Below, piece by piece: positions 19,677 through 28,659 of a DNA stretch of 64,000 nt. The position numbers and the translations under genes were made by a program. The DNA lies in the NCBI RefSeq assembly GCF_001955655.1, contig NZ_MSPW01000002.1, positions 124,001 to 188,000 of the forward strand, in the 5' to 3' direction. The DNA comes from Viridibacillus arenosi (GTDB lineage: Bacteria > Bacillota > Bacilli > Bacillales_A > Planococcaceae). Under the pieces are notes generated by a model that did not search any database, was not told the DNA's origin, and saw only the letters and a list, made by a program, of their open reading frames with translations. How positions within the stretch are numbered: position 1 is the stretch's first letter; every line of letters starts with the position of its first letter.

Positions 19677-22304
19677 ATGACAAAGGAAAAGCTACTACTT
19701 TTAGATGGCAATAGCTTAGCATATCGAGCATTTTTTGCTTTACCACTATTAACAAATGATAGCGGTATTCATACAAATGCCGTTTATGGCTTTACTACGA
19801 TGTTACAGAAAATATTAGAAGAGGAAAAACCAACGAAAATGCTTGTGGCATTTGATGCTGGTAAGACAACATTCCGTCATTCTACTTACGGGGAATATAA
19901 AGGTGGCCGTCAGAAAACACCACCTGAATTATCGGAGCAATTCCCGTATTTGCGAAAATTATTAGATGCGTATTGTATTAAGCAATATGAACTGGAAATG
20001 TACGAAGCGGATGATATTATCGGTACTTTGAGTAAACAAGCTGAAGAACAAAAGCTACAAGTAATCGTTGTTAGTGGAGATAAAGACTTAACGCAGCTTG
20101 CATCAGATAATACAACTGTCTATATTACACGTAAAGGCATGACGGATATTGAAAAATATACACCGGATCATATTCAAGAAAAGTATGGCTTAACGCCAGA
20201 GCAAATTATTGATATGAAAGGTCTAATGGGTGATGCATCAGATAATATACCAGGAGTACCTGGTGTCGGTGAAAAAACAGCTATCAAATTATTAAAACAA
20301 TATCCAACAATCGAAGAACTATATGAAAATGTAGAACAAGTGAGTGGTGCAAAGTTAAAAGAAAAACTTACGACCAATGAAGAGCAAGCGAAAATGAGTA
20401 AACAGTTAGCGACGATTGATCGTCAATCACCTATTACTATTACACTGGATGAATTAGTGTATGATGGTCCAAATGTAGATGAGTTGTTTTCTTTATGGCA
20501 AGATTTATCTTTTAAATCATTAATCGAAAAAAGTGAATTTCAATCAGAAGCAACAACAACAAAGGAACTAACTTTTTCTATATTAGAAGATGTATCAGCA
20601 GAGCAGTTACAAGATGCGATGGCTGTACATATTGAACTTGCTGATGAGCACTATCATACTTGCGACAGATTTGGTATTGCATTAGTTGATGACAAGCAAG
20701 CTTATTATATTCCTTACGACAAAGCAATGGCTTCAATATCATTAAAAGAATGGTTAGAAGATGCTTCAAAGCAGAAGTTTATGGTTGATTCAAAAGCCGC
20801 ACAAGCCGCATTATTACGTGATGGTATTAAATTAGCAGGGGTGGAATTCGATATGCTCTTAGCTGCATATATTGTAAATCCCGCTATTCCTTCCGATGAT
20901 GTTGCAACGATTTCAAAAGAATTTGGTTATACTGATGTTCTATCAAATGACAATGTATATGGTAAAGGTGCTAAGAAAGCGACTCCGGCAATAGAAGCTG
21001 TGGCGGAGCATGCTTGTCGTAAAGCCAATGCGGTATTCAGCTTGCAGCCAAAATTAGAACAACTTCTTCGAGAAAATGAACAATTTGAGCTGTATAAACA
21101 GTTAGAGTTACCACTTGCTGCGATATTAAGTGAAATGGAAAGCGAAGGTATCACAGTTGATCGTGAACGACTTGTTGAAATGGGGCATGATCTAACAACG
21201 AAACTAAAAACAATTGAAGAAGATATTTATTCAATTGCTGGCCAAGCCTTCAATATAAATTCACCGAAACAACTGGGGGTTATTCTGTTCGAAAAATTGG
21301 GCTTACCTGTTATTAAGAAAACAAAAACAGGCTATTCAACTGCAGCGGATGTATTAGAAAAATTAGAGCCAGAACACGAAATTATTCGTCATATTTTACA
21401 GTACCGTCAGCTTGGGAAGTTACAATCAACCTATATAGAAGGATTATTAAAAGAAATCCACGAAGAAGATCAAAAAATTCATACAAGATTCCAGCAAGCG
21501 TTAACATCAACAGGGCGCTTAAGTTCTACAGATCCGAATTTGCAAAACATTCCTGTAAGACTTGAAGAGGGCCGTAAAATTCGCCAAGCATTTGTTCCTT
21601 CAAATCCAGAATGGCTTCTTTTTGCAGCAGATTATTCGCAAATTGAGTTACGTGTATTAGCTCATATGTGTGGTGACGAAAACTTAATCAATGCATTCCA
21701 AAATGGTTTAGATATTCATACGAATACAGCAATGAATGTATTCCACGTAGCAGAAGAGGAAGTAACATCGGATATGCGTCGTGCAGCAAAAGCAGTTAAC
21801 TTTGGAATTGTTTATGGAATTAGTGATTACGGTCTATCTCAAAACTTAGATATTACACGTAAAGAGGCGGCAGATTTCATTGAACGTTATTTCGCTAGCT
21901 TTCCAGGTGTACAGGACTATATGAAAAATATCGTGGAAGAAGCGAAGCAACAGGGCTATGTGACGACTATGTTAAATCGACGTCGCTATTTGCCAGACCT
22001 GAAAAGTTCAAACTTCAATTTGCGTAGCTTTGCTGAACGTACTGCTATGAATACCCCAATTCAAGGTAGTGCTGCCGATATTATAAAAAAAGCAATGATA
22101 GATATGGCAGCAGCATTAAAAGAACAAAATTTACAAACGAAAATGCTTCTGCAAGTACATGATGAGTTAATTTTCGAAGCACCAAAAGAGGAAATTGCTA
22201 TTCTTGAAAAACTAGTTCCAGAAGTGATGGGGAAAGCATTTGAACTAAATGTACCATTGAGAGCCGATTTTGCATTTGGCCCAACTTGGTATGATACAAA
22301 ATAA
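19677..22304 (+). CDS. polA: DNA polymerase I
   Basis: An 875-aa PolI. It has an N-terminal 5' nuclease domain (about residues 1-290; KMLVAFDAGKTTFRH and GLMGDASDNIPGVPGVGEKTA), a 3'-5' exonuclease-like domain lacking the usual acidic metal motifs (as in other Bacillales, so probably no proofreading), and the polymerase domain with motif A (FAADYSQIELR), motif B (RRAAKAVNFGIVYG) and motif C (LQVHDELIFE). It removes primers and fills repair gaps. The RBS is AGAGGAGAG. mutM starts 12 nt after its stop, making a polA-mutM-coaE repair operon. Confidence 0.97.
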   Translation: MTKEKLLLLDGNSLAYRAFFALPLLTNDSGIHTNAVYGFTTMLQKILEEEKPTKMLVAFDAGKTTFRHSTYGEYKGGRQKTPPELSEQFPYLRKLLDAYCIKQYELEMYEADDIIGTLSKQAEEQKLQVIVVSGDKDLTQLASDNTTVYITRKGMTDIEKYTPDHIQEKYGLTPEQIIDMKGLMGDASDNIPGVPGVGEKTAIKLLKQYPTIEELYENVEQVSGAKLKEKLTTNEEQAKMSKQLATIDRQSPITITLDELVYDGPNVDELFSLWQDLSFKSLIEKSEFQSEATTTKELTFSILEDVSAEQLQDAMAVHIELADEHYHTCDRFGIALVDDKQAYYIPYDKAMASISLKEWLEDASKQKFMVDSKAAQAALLRDGIKLAGVEFDMLLAAYIVNPAIPSDDVATISKEFGYTDVLSNDNVYGKGAKKATPAIEAVAEHACRKANAVFSLQPKLEQLLRENEQFELYKQLELPLAAILSEMESEGITVDRERLVEMGHDLTTKLKTIEEDIYSIAGQAFNINSPKQLGVILFEKLGLPVIKKTKTGYSTAADVLEKLEPEHEIIRHILQYRQLGKLQSTYIEGLLKEIHEEDQKIHTRFQQALTSTGRLSSTDPNLQNIPVRLEEGRKIRQAFVPSNPEWLLFAADYSQIELRVLAHMCGDENLINAFQNGLDIHTNTAMNVFHVAEEEVTSDMRRAAKAVNFGIVYGISDYGLSQNLDITRKEAADFIERYFASFPGVQDYMKNIVEEAKQQGYVTTMLNRRRYLPDLKSSNFNLRSFAERTAMNTPIQGSAADIIKKAMIDMAAALKEQNLQTKMLLQVHDELIFEAPKEEIAILEKLVPEVMGKAFELNVPLRADFAFGPTWYDTK

Positions 22305-22316
22305 AGGAGTGATCGC

Positions 22317-23189
22317 ATGCCAGAATTACCAGAAGTAGAAGGTGTTGTGCGTTCATTACAACCGGTCGTTACCGGTAAAACGATTCATCATGTGACGATT
22401 TCAAAGATTATTAAACAAGCGAAAGAGCAAGGTAAAGAGTGTATTATAAAAGCAGTTGATCCTGATTCTTTCCAACAAGCAATTGAAGGAATGACTATTA
22501 AAAGCATTGAACGTCGCTCAAAATATATTTTTTTTCATCTGGAGAAAGAAGGGAATCCATATTTGCTCGTCAACCATTTAGGGATGACGGGCGCATGGTT
22601 CCATGTATCGCAACTTAGTGATATTACAGAAGAGAAATTTCTAAAGCATGCGCATGTCTTAATCCAATTCGATGATGACAATTGGCTTGTTTATTCGGAT
22701 ATTCGTCGTTTTGGTGAAATGCGCTTTTTGCATGAGCTAGCAGAGCATCCGCCACTACTTGAAATGGCACCTGAACCTTTTTCAGATGAAGCACTACCTC
22801 ATTTTCTTGAGAGAGCAAATCTGCCGAAGTATGCAAATAAGGCAGTTAAAGAAGTAATTATGGATGGGCATGTGATTGCAGGTTGCGGGAATATATATGC
22901 GACAGAAGTGCTGTTTAAGATGAATATTCATCCAGCTCGTAAATTGTCACGAATTAGTCAACAACGTAAAATCGAACTTTTTGAGACAATTGTTCATGTT
23001 TTGCAAGAAAGTATTGATGTTGGCGGCTCGACCATTTCAGATTACAGAAATATTAATGGTGAAGCAGGCAGTATGCAACATCGTTTGAAAATGTATGGGA
23101 AAAAGACTTGTCCGACTTGTAATGGAGATACTAAACAAAAGATAATTAGTGGCAGAAACTCAGTTTATTGCCCAAATTGCCAACATTAA
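22317..23189 (+). CDS. mutM: Formamidopyrimidine-DNA glycosylase
   Basis: A 290-aa Fpg protein. The mature N-terminus PELPEVE supplies the catalytic Pro2/Glu3. The helix-two-turns-helix region with KEVIMDGHVIAGCGNIYATE is intact, and the C-terminal zinc finger is C-x2-C-x16-C-x2-C (CPTC ... CPNC). It excises 8-oxoguanine and formamidopyrimidines. The position between polA and coaE is conserved. It is slightly longer than the usual 270-276 aa. Confidence 0.96.
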   Translation: MPELPEVEGVVRSLQPVVTGKTIHHVTISKIIKQAKEQGKECIIKAVDPDSFQQAIEGMTIKSIERRSKYIFFHLEKEGNPYLLVNHLGMTGAWFHVSQLSDITEEKFLKHAHVLIQFDDDNWLVYSDIRRFGEMRFLHELAEHPPLLEMAPEPFSDEALPHFLERANLPKYANKAVKEVIMDGHVIAGCGNIYATEVLFKMNIHPARKLSRISQQRKIELFETIVHVLQESIDVGGSTISDYRNINGEAGSMQHRLKMYGKKTCPTCNGDTKQKIISGRNSVYCPNCQH

Positions 23190-23202
23190 AGGTGTGATAT
23201 AG

Positions 23203-23799
23203 ATGATTATTGGATTAACTGGAAGTATTGCGAGTGGTAAAAGTACAGTGGCAGAAATGCTAAAAGAGTTACATTTACCAATTATTGATGCTGATTTAGT
23301 AGCCCGAGTAGTAGTTGAACCTGGAACAGAAACGCTAAAACAAATAGTAGAAGCATTTGGCGAAGAAGTGTTGCTGGATGATGGTACTCTAGATCGTCCT
23401 AAACTAGGGAGTATTATCTTCCATGAACCTGCAGCACGTAAAACGTTAAATGATATTATACATCCGGCTATTCGCCAAGAAATGCTTCGTCAACGTGATG
23501 AGTTATTAGAAAACGGTTCAAAAGATATAGTGATGGATATTCCATTATTATTTGAAAGTCGCCTTCAACATTTCGTAGAGAAGATTTTAGTTGTAACTGT
23601 CACAGAAGAAACACAATTAAAACGTTTAATGGAACGTAATAATTTATCTGAAAAAGAAGCTATGGCGAGAATTAGTTCTCAACTACCGTTATCTGAAAAA
23701 GAAAAAGGCGCTGATGCAGTTATATATAACAATAACTCGCTTGAATCAACGAGGGAGCAATTGTATAAAATATTAGGTAAGTGGAATGTACTCAAATAG
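23203..23799 (+). CDS. coaE: Dephospho-CoA kinase
   Basis: A 198-aa P-loop kinase with Walker A GSIASGKST at residues 7-15, the DADLVARVVVEPGT motif and MDIPLLFESRL. It performs the last step of coenzyme A synthesis. It starts 13 nt after mutM with a GGTG-type RBS and completes the polA-mutM-coaE operon. B. subtilis has ytaF between mutM and coaE; here it is absent. Confidence 0.96.
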   Translation: MIIGLTGSIASGKSTVAEMLKELHLPIIDADLVARVVVEPGTETLKQIVEAFGEEVLLDDGTLDRPKLGSIIFHEPAARKTLNDIIHPAIRQEMLRQRDELLENGSKDIVMDIPLLFESRLQHFVEKILVVTVTEETQLKRLMERNNLSEKEAMARISSQLPLSEKEKGADAVIYNNNSLESTREQLYKILGKWNVLK

Positions 23800-23869
23800 G
23801 GTATTTTAGAAAAATCAGAATTCACTAACTTTTAAATGTTCATCATAATAGGTTTTACTTTCCTCAAAA

Positions 23870-23912
23870 TGTGTTATACTAATTTTCGAATTAATAAAAT
23901 AAGTATAACGCA
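23870..23912 (+). promoter_or_regulatory. gapB promoter with CcpN-like sites
   Basis: TGTGTTATACT (23870-23880) fits the CcpN consensus TRTGHYATAYW at every position and contains a TATACT -10-like hexamer. A second copy in inverted orientation, AGTATAACGCA (23902-23912), fits the reverse complement with one mismatch. CcpN represses gapB and pckA in B. subtilis when glycolytic carbon is present. Binding is inferred from the motif and gene identity. Confidence 0.7.
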
Positions 23913-23932
23913 ATTACAGGAGGATATTATTC

Positions 23933-24955
23933 ATGACAGTTTCTATTGCTATTAACGGATTTGGCCGTATTGGTCGCATGGTGTTCCGTCAAGCGATACT
24001 TCAAGATGATTTAAATATTGTTGCAATTAATGCTAGTTACCCAGCTGAAACGTTAGCACATTTGATTAAGTATGACACAAATCACGGGAAATTTGATGGG
24101 GATGTTCAATTTGAAGAAAAAGCCCTAATCATAAACGGCAAACGTGTTGAACTTATTAGTGAACGTGATCCTTTGAACTTACCTTGGAAAGAAATGAATA
24201 TTGATATCGTTATCGAAGCAACAGGTAAATTCAATGCTCGTGAAAAAGCAGCATTGCATCTAGAAGCAGGAGCTAATAAAGTTATTTTAACAGCACCTGG
24301 GAAAAATGAAGATGTAACAATTGTAATGGGTGTTAATGATGAAAAATTAGACCTTTCAAAACATGATGTAATATCAAATGCAAGTTGTACTACAAACTGT
24401 CTTGCACCAGTTGCAAAAGTATTAAATGATACTTTTGGTATTGAAAATGGCTTAATGACAACTGTTCATTCATATACAAATGATCAAAAAAATATTGATA
24501 ATCCACATAAAGACTTACGTCGTGCTCGTGCATGTGCGGCTTCAATTATTCCTACTTCAACAGGAGCTGCCAAAGCTCTAACTCTAGTATTACCAGAACT
24601 AGAAGGCAAGTTACATGGTATGGCACTTCGTGTTCCAACACCAAACGTTTCGTTAGTAGATTTAGTAGTAGATTTAAACAAAGATGTTACGGTTGAAGAA
24701 GTGAATGAAGCGTTCAAAGCAGCATCAGCTGGTTCTCTAAAAGGAATCTTAGACTTCACAATGGAACCATTGGTATCAGTGGATTTTAATACAAACCCAG
24801 CATCAGCTACAATCGATGGCCTAACTACAATGGTAATTGGTAGTCGTAAAGTGAAGGTACTTGCTTGGTACGATAACGAGTGGGGATATTCAACTCGTGT
24901 TGTAGATTTAACGAAAAAAGTTGCATCTGCTCTTAAGGCTTCTGTAAACGCTTAA
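23933..24955 (+). CDS. gapB: Gluconeogenic glyceraldehyde-3-phosphate dehydrogenase GapB
   Basis: A 340-aa GAPDH with the Rossmann motif INGFGRIGRM, catalytic ASCTTNCLAP (Cys) and HSYTNDQ. Its context (after coaE, before nrdR), the CcpN-like promoter and a second residue pattern typical of GapB rather than GapA support the NADP-dependent gluconeogenic isozyme. In B. subtilis speD follows gapB; here nrdR is next. AGGAGG precedes the ATG. Cofactor preference is inferred. Confidence 0.92.
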   Translation: MTVSIAINGFGRIGRMVFRQAILQDDLNIVAINASYPAETLAHLIKYDTNHGKFDGDVQFEEKALIINGKRVELISERDPLNLPWKEMNIDIVIEATGKFNAREKAALHLEAGANKVILTAPGKNEDVTIVMGVNDEKLDLSKHDVISNASCTTNCLAPVAKVLNDTFGIENGLMTTVHSYTNDQKNIDNPHKDLRRARACAASIIPTSTGAAKALTLVLPELEGKLHGMALRVPTPNVSLVDLVVDLNKDVTVEEVNEAFKAASAGSLKGILDFTMEPLVSVDFNTNPASATIDGLTTMVIGSRKVKVLAWYDNEWGYSTRVVDLTKKVASALKASVNA

Positions 24956-24970
24956 TTTTAATATAATATT

Positions 24971-25005
24971 CCCCTTTCTAGTAGTGTACTAGAAAGGGTT
25001 TTTTT
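24971..25005 (+). terminator. gapB terminator
   Basis: CCCTTTCTAGT pairs with ACTAGAAAGGG, followed by seven T residues. Confidence 0.92.
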
Positions 25006-25198
25006 GTTTAAGAGTAGAAAAAACTGCAATTAATTGTGAATATATGTCTGTTTTTTCTGTTAGTAACGCCCTTATATTGGCCAAAAACAGTATCTTTATC
25101 ATACATCTGAGAATTTCCACTGCATTTTTTCGATTTTTTAAGGCATTATTTGATATAATAGATAAACTAAAATGTTTTGCAATCAGGAGAGAAAAAAT

Positions 25199-25666
25199 AT
25201 GAAATGTCCAGCATGTCAGTTTAATGGAACAAAGGTTATTGATTCAAGACCAGTAGATGACAATAAAGCAATCCGTAGACGCCGAGAATGTGAATCATGT
25301 GCATATCGTTTTACTACGTTTGAAAAAGTAGAAGAAATGCCGTTGATCGTCGTGAAGAAAGACGGCTCACGTGAGGAATTTAGCCGTGAAAAAGTTTTGC
25401 GAGGTCTTATCCGAGCGTGCGAAAAGCGTCCAGTAGCACTTAATCAATTAGAGGAATTAGTATTTGCTATTGAACAAGATCTACGTAGAATTGGTAACTC
25501 AGAAGTGAAGACAGAAGATGTCGGGGAAATGATTATGGATCGTCTTGCGAAAATTGACGAAGTATCTTATGTAAGATTTGCTTCTGTATATCGTCAATTT
25601 AAAGATATTAATGTCTTTATTGAAGAATTAAAGGAATTAATAGAAAGACAATCCGATGACAAATAA
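25199..25666 (+). CDS. nrdR: Ribonucleotide reductase repressor NrdR
   Basis: A 155-aa regulator with an N-terminal zinc ribbon (CPAC at residues 3-6, CESC about 31-34) and an ATP-cone domain ([19 protein letters not shown]). It senses ATP/dATP and represses nrd genes at NrdR boxes. The ATG at 25199 follows AGGAGAG; an in-frame ATG at 25172 precedes that RBS. It probably heads an operon with dnaB and dnaI as in B. subtilis. Confidence 0.95.
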   Translation: MKCPACQFNGTKVIDSRPVDDNKAIRRRRECESCAYRFTTFEKVEEMPLIVVKKDGSREEFSREKVLRGLIRACEKRPVALNQLEELVFAIEQDLRRIGNSEVKTEDVGEMIMDRLAKIDEVSYVRFASVYRQFKDINVFIEELKELIERQSDDK

Positions 25667-25689
25667 ATGCGATATGAAGGACGGTGATC

Positions 25690-27117
25690 GTGGTGCATTT
25701 ATATAAAGAACTACAGCCCGTTGATCGATTGTCCATTCGAATGCCATTTCCCGTATCTAGCTACGATCGCCAACTTATTACTCTGCTTTATCAGCCGTTA
25801 ATAGGTGCGGAGCCCATTAGCTTATACTTTATGCTTTGGGCTGAAGGAGAAAGTACGACTGAAGCTGAATTATCACATTACCATTTGATGAACTCACTTG
25901 ATATGCCGATTGCAAAGATTTTCGAGTCGCGCATCGCATTAGAAGCTATTGGTTTAATGCGCACTTGGCGTAAAGATTCTGAGGATGTACGCTCATTTAT
26001 GTACGACGTGATGCCTCCTTTAGAAGCATCAGCTTTTTTTAATGATCCCTTACTATCCATGTTTTTATTTAGCAAAATTGGTGAACAAGCCTATAGACAG
26101 TTGCGCCAACGTTTCGTTCAGAAGGGTCCATCAAATGATGGCTATCAGGAAGTGTCAAGAACATTTACAGATGTCTATCGTCCTGTGCAGCATCATTTAC
26201 CATCCTTTGCGAATGAGCAGACAGTTGAGGAAAGAGAGAAACCTAAAGAACTACCATTTAACTACGAGGACTTCGATTTTTCTTTACTTAGAGCTGGATT
26301 GTCAGAACAACTTGTACCATCTTCAGCACTTACTGCTGAAGCGAATGCAACAATTGCAAAGTTAGCTTTTTTATATCATTTAACACCATTAGATATGCAA
26401 AAAGTTGTTATGCTCGCTCTAGATGATCATATGATGTTATCCGAGTCAAGGTTAAAGAAATCGGCAGCTGATTATTACAAATTGACTGTTTCAACAGAAC
26501 CACCTGCTATGCAACAAGCTTTCCAATCGGCAGTTAATGAGGCAGAGAAAAAGACTACAAAAGAGCAAGCTTTGCAGACGAAGGAAGAGTTATTGATTCA
26601 TTACCTAGAAACAACTGCTCCAATTGATGTCTTGCGTGATATCGCTGATGGGAAAGAACCAATCCCTGCTGACATTCAGCTTGCTCAAAATCTTGTCCTA
26701 CAATATCAAATGCCAATTGGTGTTGTAAATGCCTTACTTCAGTATGTTCTTTTACGTACAGACATGAAGTTAACTAAAAACTATGTCGAAAAGATTGCCT
26801 CACATTGGATTCGAAAAGGTGTGAAAACGACGAAAGAAGCAATGGACTTAGCGCGCAAAGAGCATAAGCAGTATATGGAATGGAAAACAGCTGAGCAAAA
26901 ACCTGCAACGAAAAAACGTTACACCGGTGGTCGAGAAGAAAAAGTCCCTGACTGGTTTAAGAAAAATAAAGAAAAGAAACCTCAGAAAGAAGATACTATA
27001 AAAGAAACTTCAAAAGAAGCAGCTAAGAGTGATACCGATTTTGAAGAGGAAAGACGTAAAATTCTAGAGAAACTAGGAATAGAGGAAGGGCAGGTGGATT
27101 CACATGGAACCGATTAA
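25690..27117 (+). CDS. dnaB: Replication initiation and membrane attachment protein DnaB
   Basis: A 475-aa helicase co-loader of Firmicutes (unrelated to E. coli DnaB helicase). The N-terminal DnaD-like winged-helix region and the DDBH2/DnaB_2 domain (about residues 300-385; YQMPIGVVNALLQYVL, NYVEKIASHWIRKGVKT) are recognisable, followed by a Lys/Glu-rich tail. It recruits helicase with DnaD and DnaI at oriC and at restart sites. Several GTG codons are clustered; 25690 lies 9 nt after AAGGA and is the best choice. The end overlaps dnaI by 14 nt. Confidence 0.9.
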   Translation: MVHLYKELQPVDRLSIRMPFPVSSYDRQLITLLYQPLIGAEPISLYFMLWAEGESTTEAELSHYHLMNSLDMPIAKIFESRIALEAIGLMRTWRKDSEDVRSFMYDVMPPLEASAFFNDPLLSMFLFSKIGEQAYRQLRQRFVQKGPSNDGYQEVSRTFTDVYRPVQHHLPSFANEQTVEEREKPKELPFNYEDFDFSLLRAGLSEQLVPSSALTAEANATIAKLAFLYHLTPLDMQKVVMLALDDHMMLSESRLKKSAADYYKLTVSTEPPAMQQAFQSAVNEAEKKTTKEQALQTKEELLIHYLETTAPIDVLRDIADGKEPIPADIQLAQNLVLQYQMPIGVVNALLQYVLLRTDMKLTKNYVEKIASHWIRKGVKTTKEAMDLARKEHKQYMEWKTAEQKPATKKRYTGGREEKVPDWFKKNKEKKPQKEDTIKETSKEAAKSDTDFEEERRKILEKLGIEEGQVDSHGTD

Positions 27118-28048
27118 TAATCAACTTAGAAAAGTGATGGATTCACAAACTTTTCAAGAACGATACGAGCAAATGAAGCGAGAAATTCTTGAAAATAAAG
27201 GTGTCCAGCAATTTCTAGCTGACAACGATCAAGAAGTAAACAAAGATATGGTAGACCGTGGTCTAGGTAAATTATATGAATATACAGGACAGAAACATGA
27301 TTGTGACGAATGTGTATCCGTTGCAAAATGTCAAAATGCATTAAAGGGCTTTGTGCCAATATTATCAATTATCCGCGATTCAATAGAAGTCGAATATACA
27401 CCGTGTCAACAAAAACGCATGGAGGATGAGCGTCGTCAAGCTGCCTCTATGATTTCGAGTATGCATATGCCAAAAGACGTGTTAAGAGCGACGATCAAAG
27501 ATTTAATGATTGATGATCATTCACGTGTGAATATCGCTAATCGCGCAGCGGATTTCGTTCGTGAATTTAAAGAAACGGGTGAACTTCCTCACAAAGGCTT
27601 TTATTTATATGGTGAATTTGGTGTCGGTAAATCTTTTGTATTAGGGGCTATTGCCAATGAATTGGCGACTTTACAAATCAAATCGGTTGTAGTATTTGTA
27701 CCCGAGTTTTTACGTGAAATGAAAGGTTCAATCCAAGATCAATCTTTACAAGAGAAAATAGATTTTGTGAAAAAGGCGCCTGTTTTAATGCTAGATGACT
27801 TAGGCGCTGAAACGTTGTCGAGTTGGACACGTGACGAAATTTTGGGAACGATTTTTCATTACCGAATGGCGGAACAATTGCCGACATTCATCACTTCGAA
27901 TCTTGGATATGATGAATTAGAAGACCATTTAGCTTATAACCAAAAAGGTGATCGTGATATGTTAAAAGCTTCACGAATTATGGAGCGTATTAAAGCTGTG
28001 ACGACACCAATCCGAATGAGTGGGCAAAACCGAAGAGATCAGAAATAG
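27104..28048 (+). CDS. dnaI: Primosomal helicase loader DnaI
   Basis: A 314-aa loader. The N-terminal helicase-interaction domain has a zinc-binding Cys/His set (HDCDECVSVAKC about residue 65-76 and a later Cys). The AAA+ domain has Walker A GEFGVGKS (about residues 170-177), Walker B VLMLDDLGAE and sensor TFITSNLGYDE. It loads the replicative helicase. It overlaps the dnaB 3' end, so translation is probably coupled. Confidence 0.96.
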   Translation: MEPINNQLRKVMDSQTFQERYEQMKREILENKGVQQFLADNDQEVNKDMVDRGLGKLYEYTGQKHDCDECVSVAKCQNALKGFVPILSIIRDSIEVEYTPCQQKRMEDERRQAASMISSMHMPKDVLRATIKDLMIDDHSRVNIANRAADFVREFKETGELPHKGFYLYGEFGVGKSFVLGAIANELATLQIKSVVVFVPEFLREMKGSIQDQSLQEKIDFVKKAPVLMLDDLGAETLSSWTRDEILGTIFHYRMAEQLPTFITSNLGYDELEDHLAYNQKGDRDMLKASRIMERIKAVTTPIRMSGQNRRDQK

Positions 28049-28079
28049 TTGCATTTTTTTGATTGACTTTTTTTCCTAC

Positions 28080-28108
28080 TTGATTTTAAACTTAATCGAG
28101 CGTATACT
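28080..28108 (+). promoter_or_regulatory. Promoter of the thrS T-box transcript
   Basis: TTGATT (28080-28085), a 17-nt spacer and TATACT (28103-28108), about 25-30 nt upstream of the first T-box stem. Confidence 0.6.
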
Positions 28109-28129
28109 TTCAGTCATAATATAAAAAAT

Positions 28130-28386
28130 GCTTTGAAAAGGACAACAATTTTTTGTACGACTTTTAGAGAGAGAAGCCTAGGCTGGAAGCTTCTTAGTAC
28201 GGCAAATTATTTACCCCCTTGGAGCAGCGACAGTGAATGTACTAGTAATTGTCGACGGTAACGGTCCGTTAGCCGATCGAGAGCTTCGTCTATACCTGCA
28301 CTCTTTTTAAGTGTTGGCAGTAGAAGGAAGAAGGGTGGAACCACGAGAATACAGCCTCGTCCCTTTTGGGATGGGGCTTTTTTGCG
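28130..28386 (+). promoter_or_regulatory. Threonyl-tRNA T-box leader of thrS
   Basis: The T-box core AGGGTGGAACCACG (28332-28345) is followed by a GC-rich terminator (CCTCGTCCC / GGGATGGGG, then T residues to about 28386). Upstream, a long stem I region closes with GACAA (about 28140) pairing to TTGTC (about 28249). ACT at 28241-28243 in the distal side of stem I is the candidate Thr specifier. Uncharged tRNA-Thr would favour the antiterminator and thrS expression. Confidence 0.88.
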
Positions 28387-28404
28387 TTTTTATCTAAATG
28401 CTAA

Positions 28405-28505
28405 AGCGGCCCGTTCAGACTCGACAAGCACTGAAACTTTCGAAACAAAAGCGTTTTTTAGCTTTTGTCCGAGAAAGTGGAAGTGACCTCGAGAGTCTGG
28501 CCGCT
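28405..28505. repeat. Palindromic intergenic repeat element, copy 1
   Basis: Outer arms AGCGGCC (28405-28411) plus CAGACTC (28416-28422) pair with GAGTCTG (28493-28499) plus GGCCGCT (28499-28505). An inner stem ACAAAAGC (28445-28452) pairs with GCTTTTGT (28461-28468). The fold is a large cruciform or hairpin of REP/MITE type with no coding capacity. Confidence 0.65.
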
Positions 28506-28516
28506 GAAGCTAGAAA

Positions 28517-28625
28517 TTTATCTAAATGCTGAAGCGGCCCACTTAAAGGAAAAAAGTCTAAAAACGCCACGTCCTGTGGCAACGACAGCGTGACCCGCAT
28601 CGTGCGGCCCTAAACCTCTCGTAAG
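28517..28625. repeat. Palindromic intergenic repeat element, partial copy 2
   Basis: A 24-nt head (TTATCTAAATGCTGAAGCGG followed by CCC) repeats the head of copy 1 (28389-28412) almost exactly. The body differs and contains a GCCAC / GTGGC hairpin and a CGCATCGTGCGG motif. It looks like a related but truncated or composite member. Confidence 0.5.
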
Positions 28626-28659
28626 GCTAAAATAAATAAAACTAAAAGGAGATTACAAA

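Larger units (their letters stand above)
28049..28659 (+). other. Long thrS leader: T-box followed by repeat elements
   Basis: 611 nt without a gene. It contains a promoter, the thrS T-box with its terminator up to about 28386, an imperfect palindromic repeat element (28405-28505), a second partial copy beginning at 28517 and continuing to about 28625, then the thrS RBS AAAGGAG. Open frames on the minus strand here are by-products of the repeats. Confidence 0.75.

Noticed and set aside
28415-28600. 61-codon minus-strand open frame in the thrS leader
   Set aside because: It is made of the palindromic repeat sequences, has no RBS, and crosses both repeat copies.
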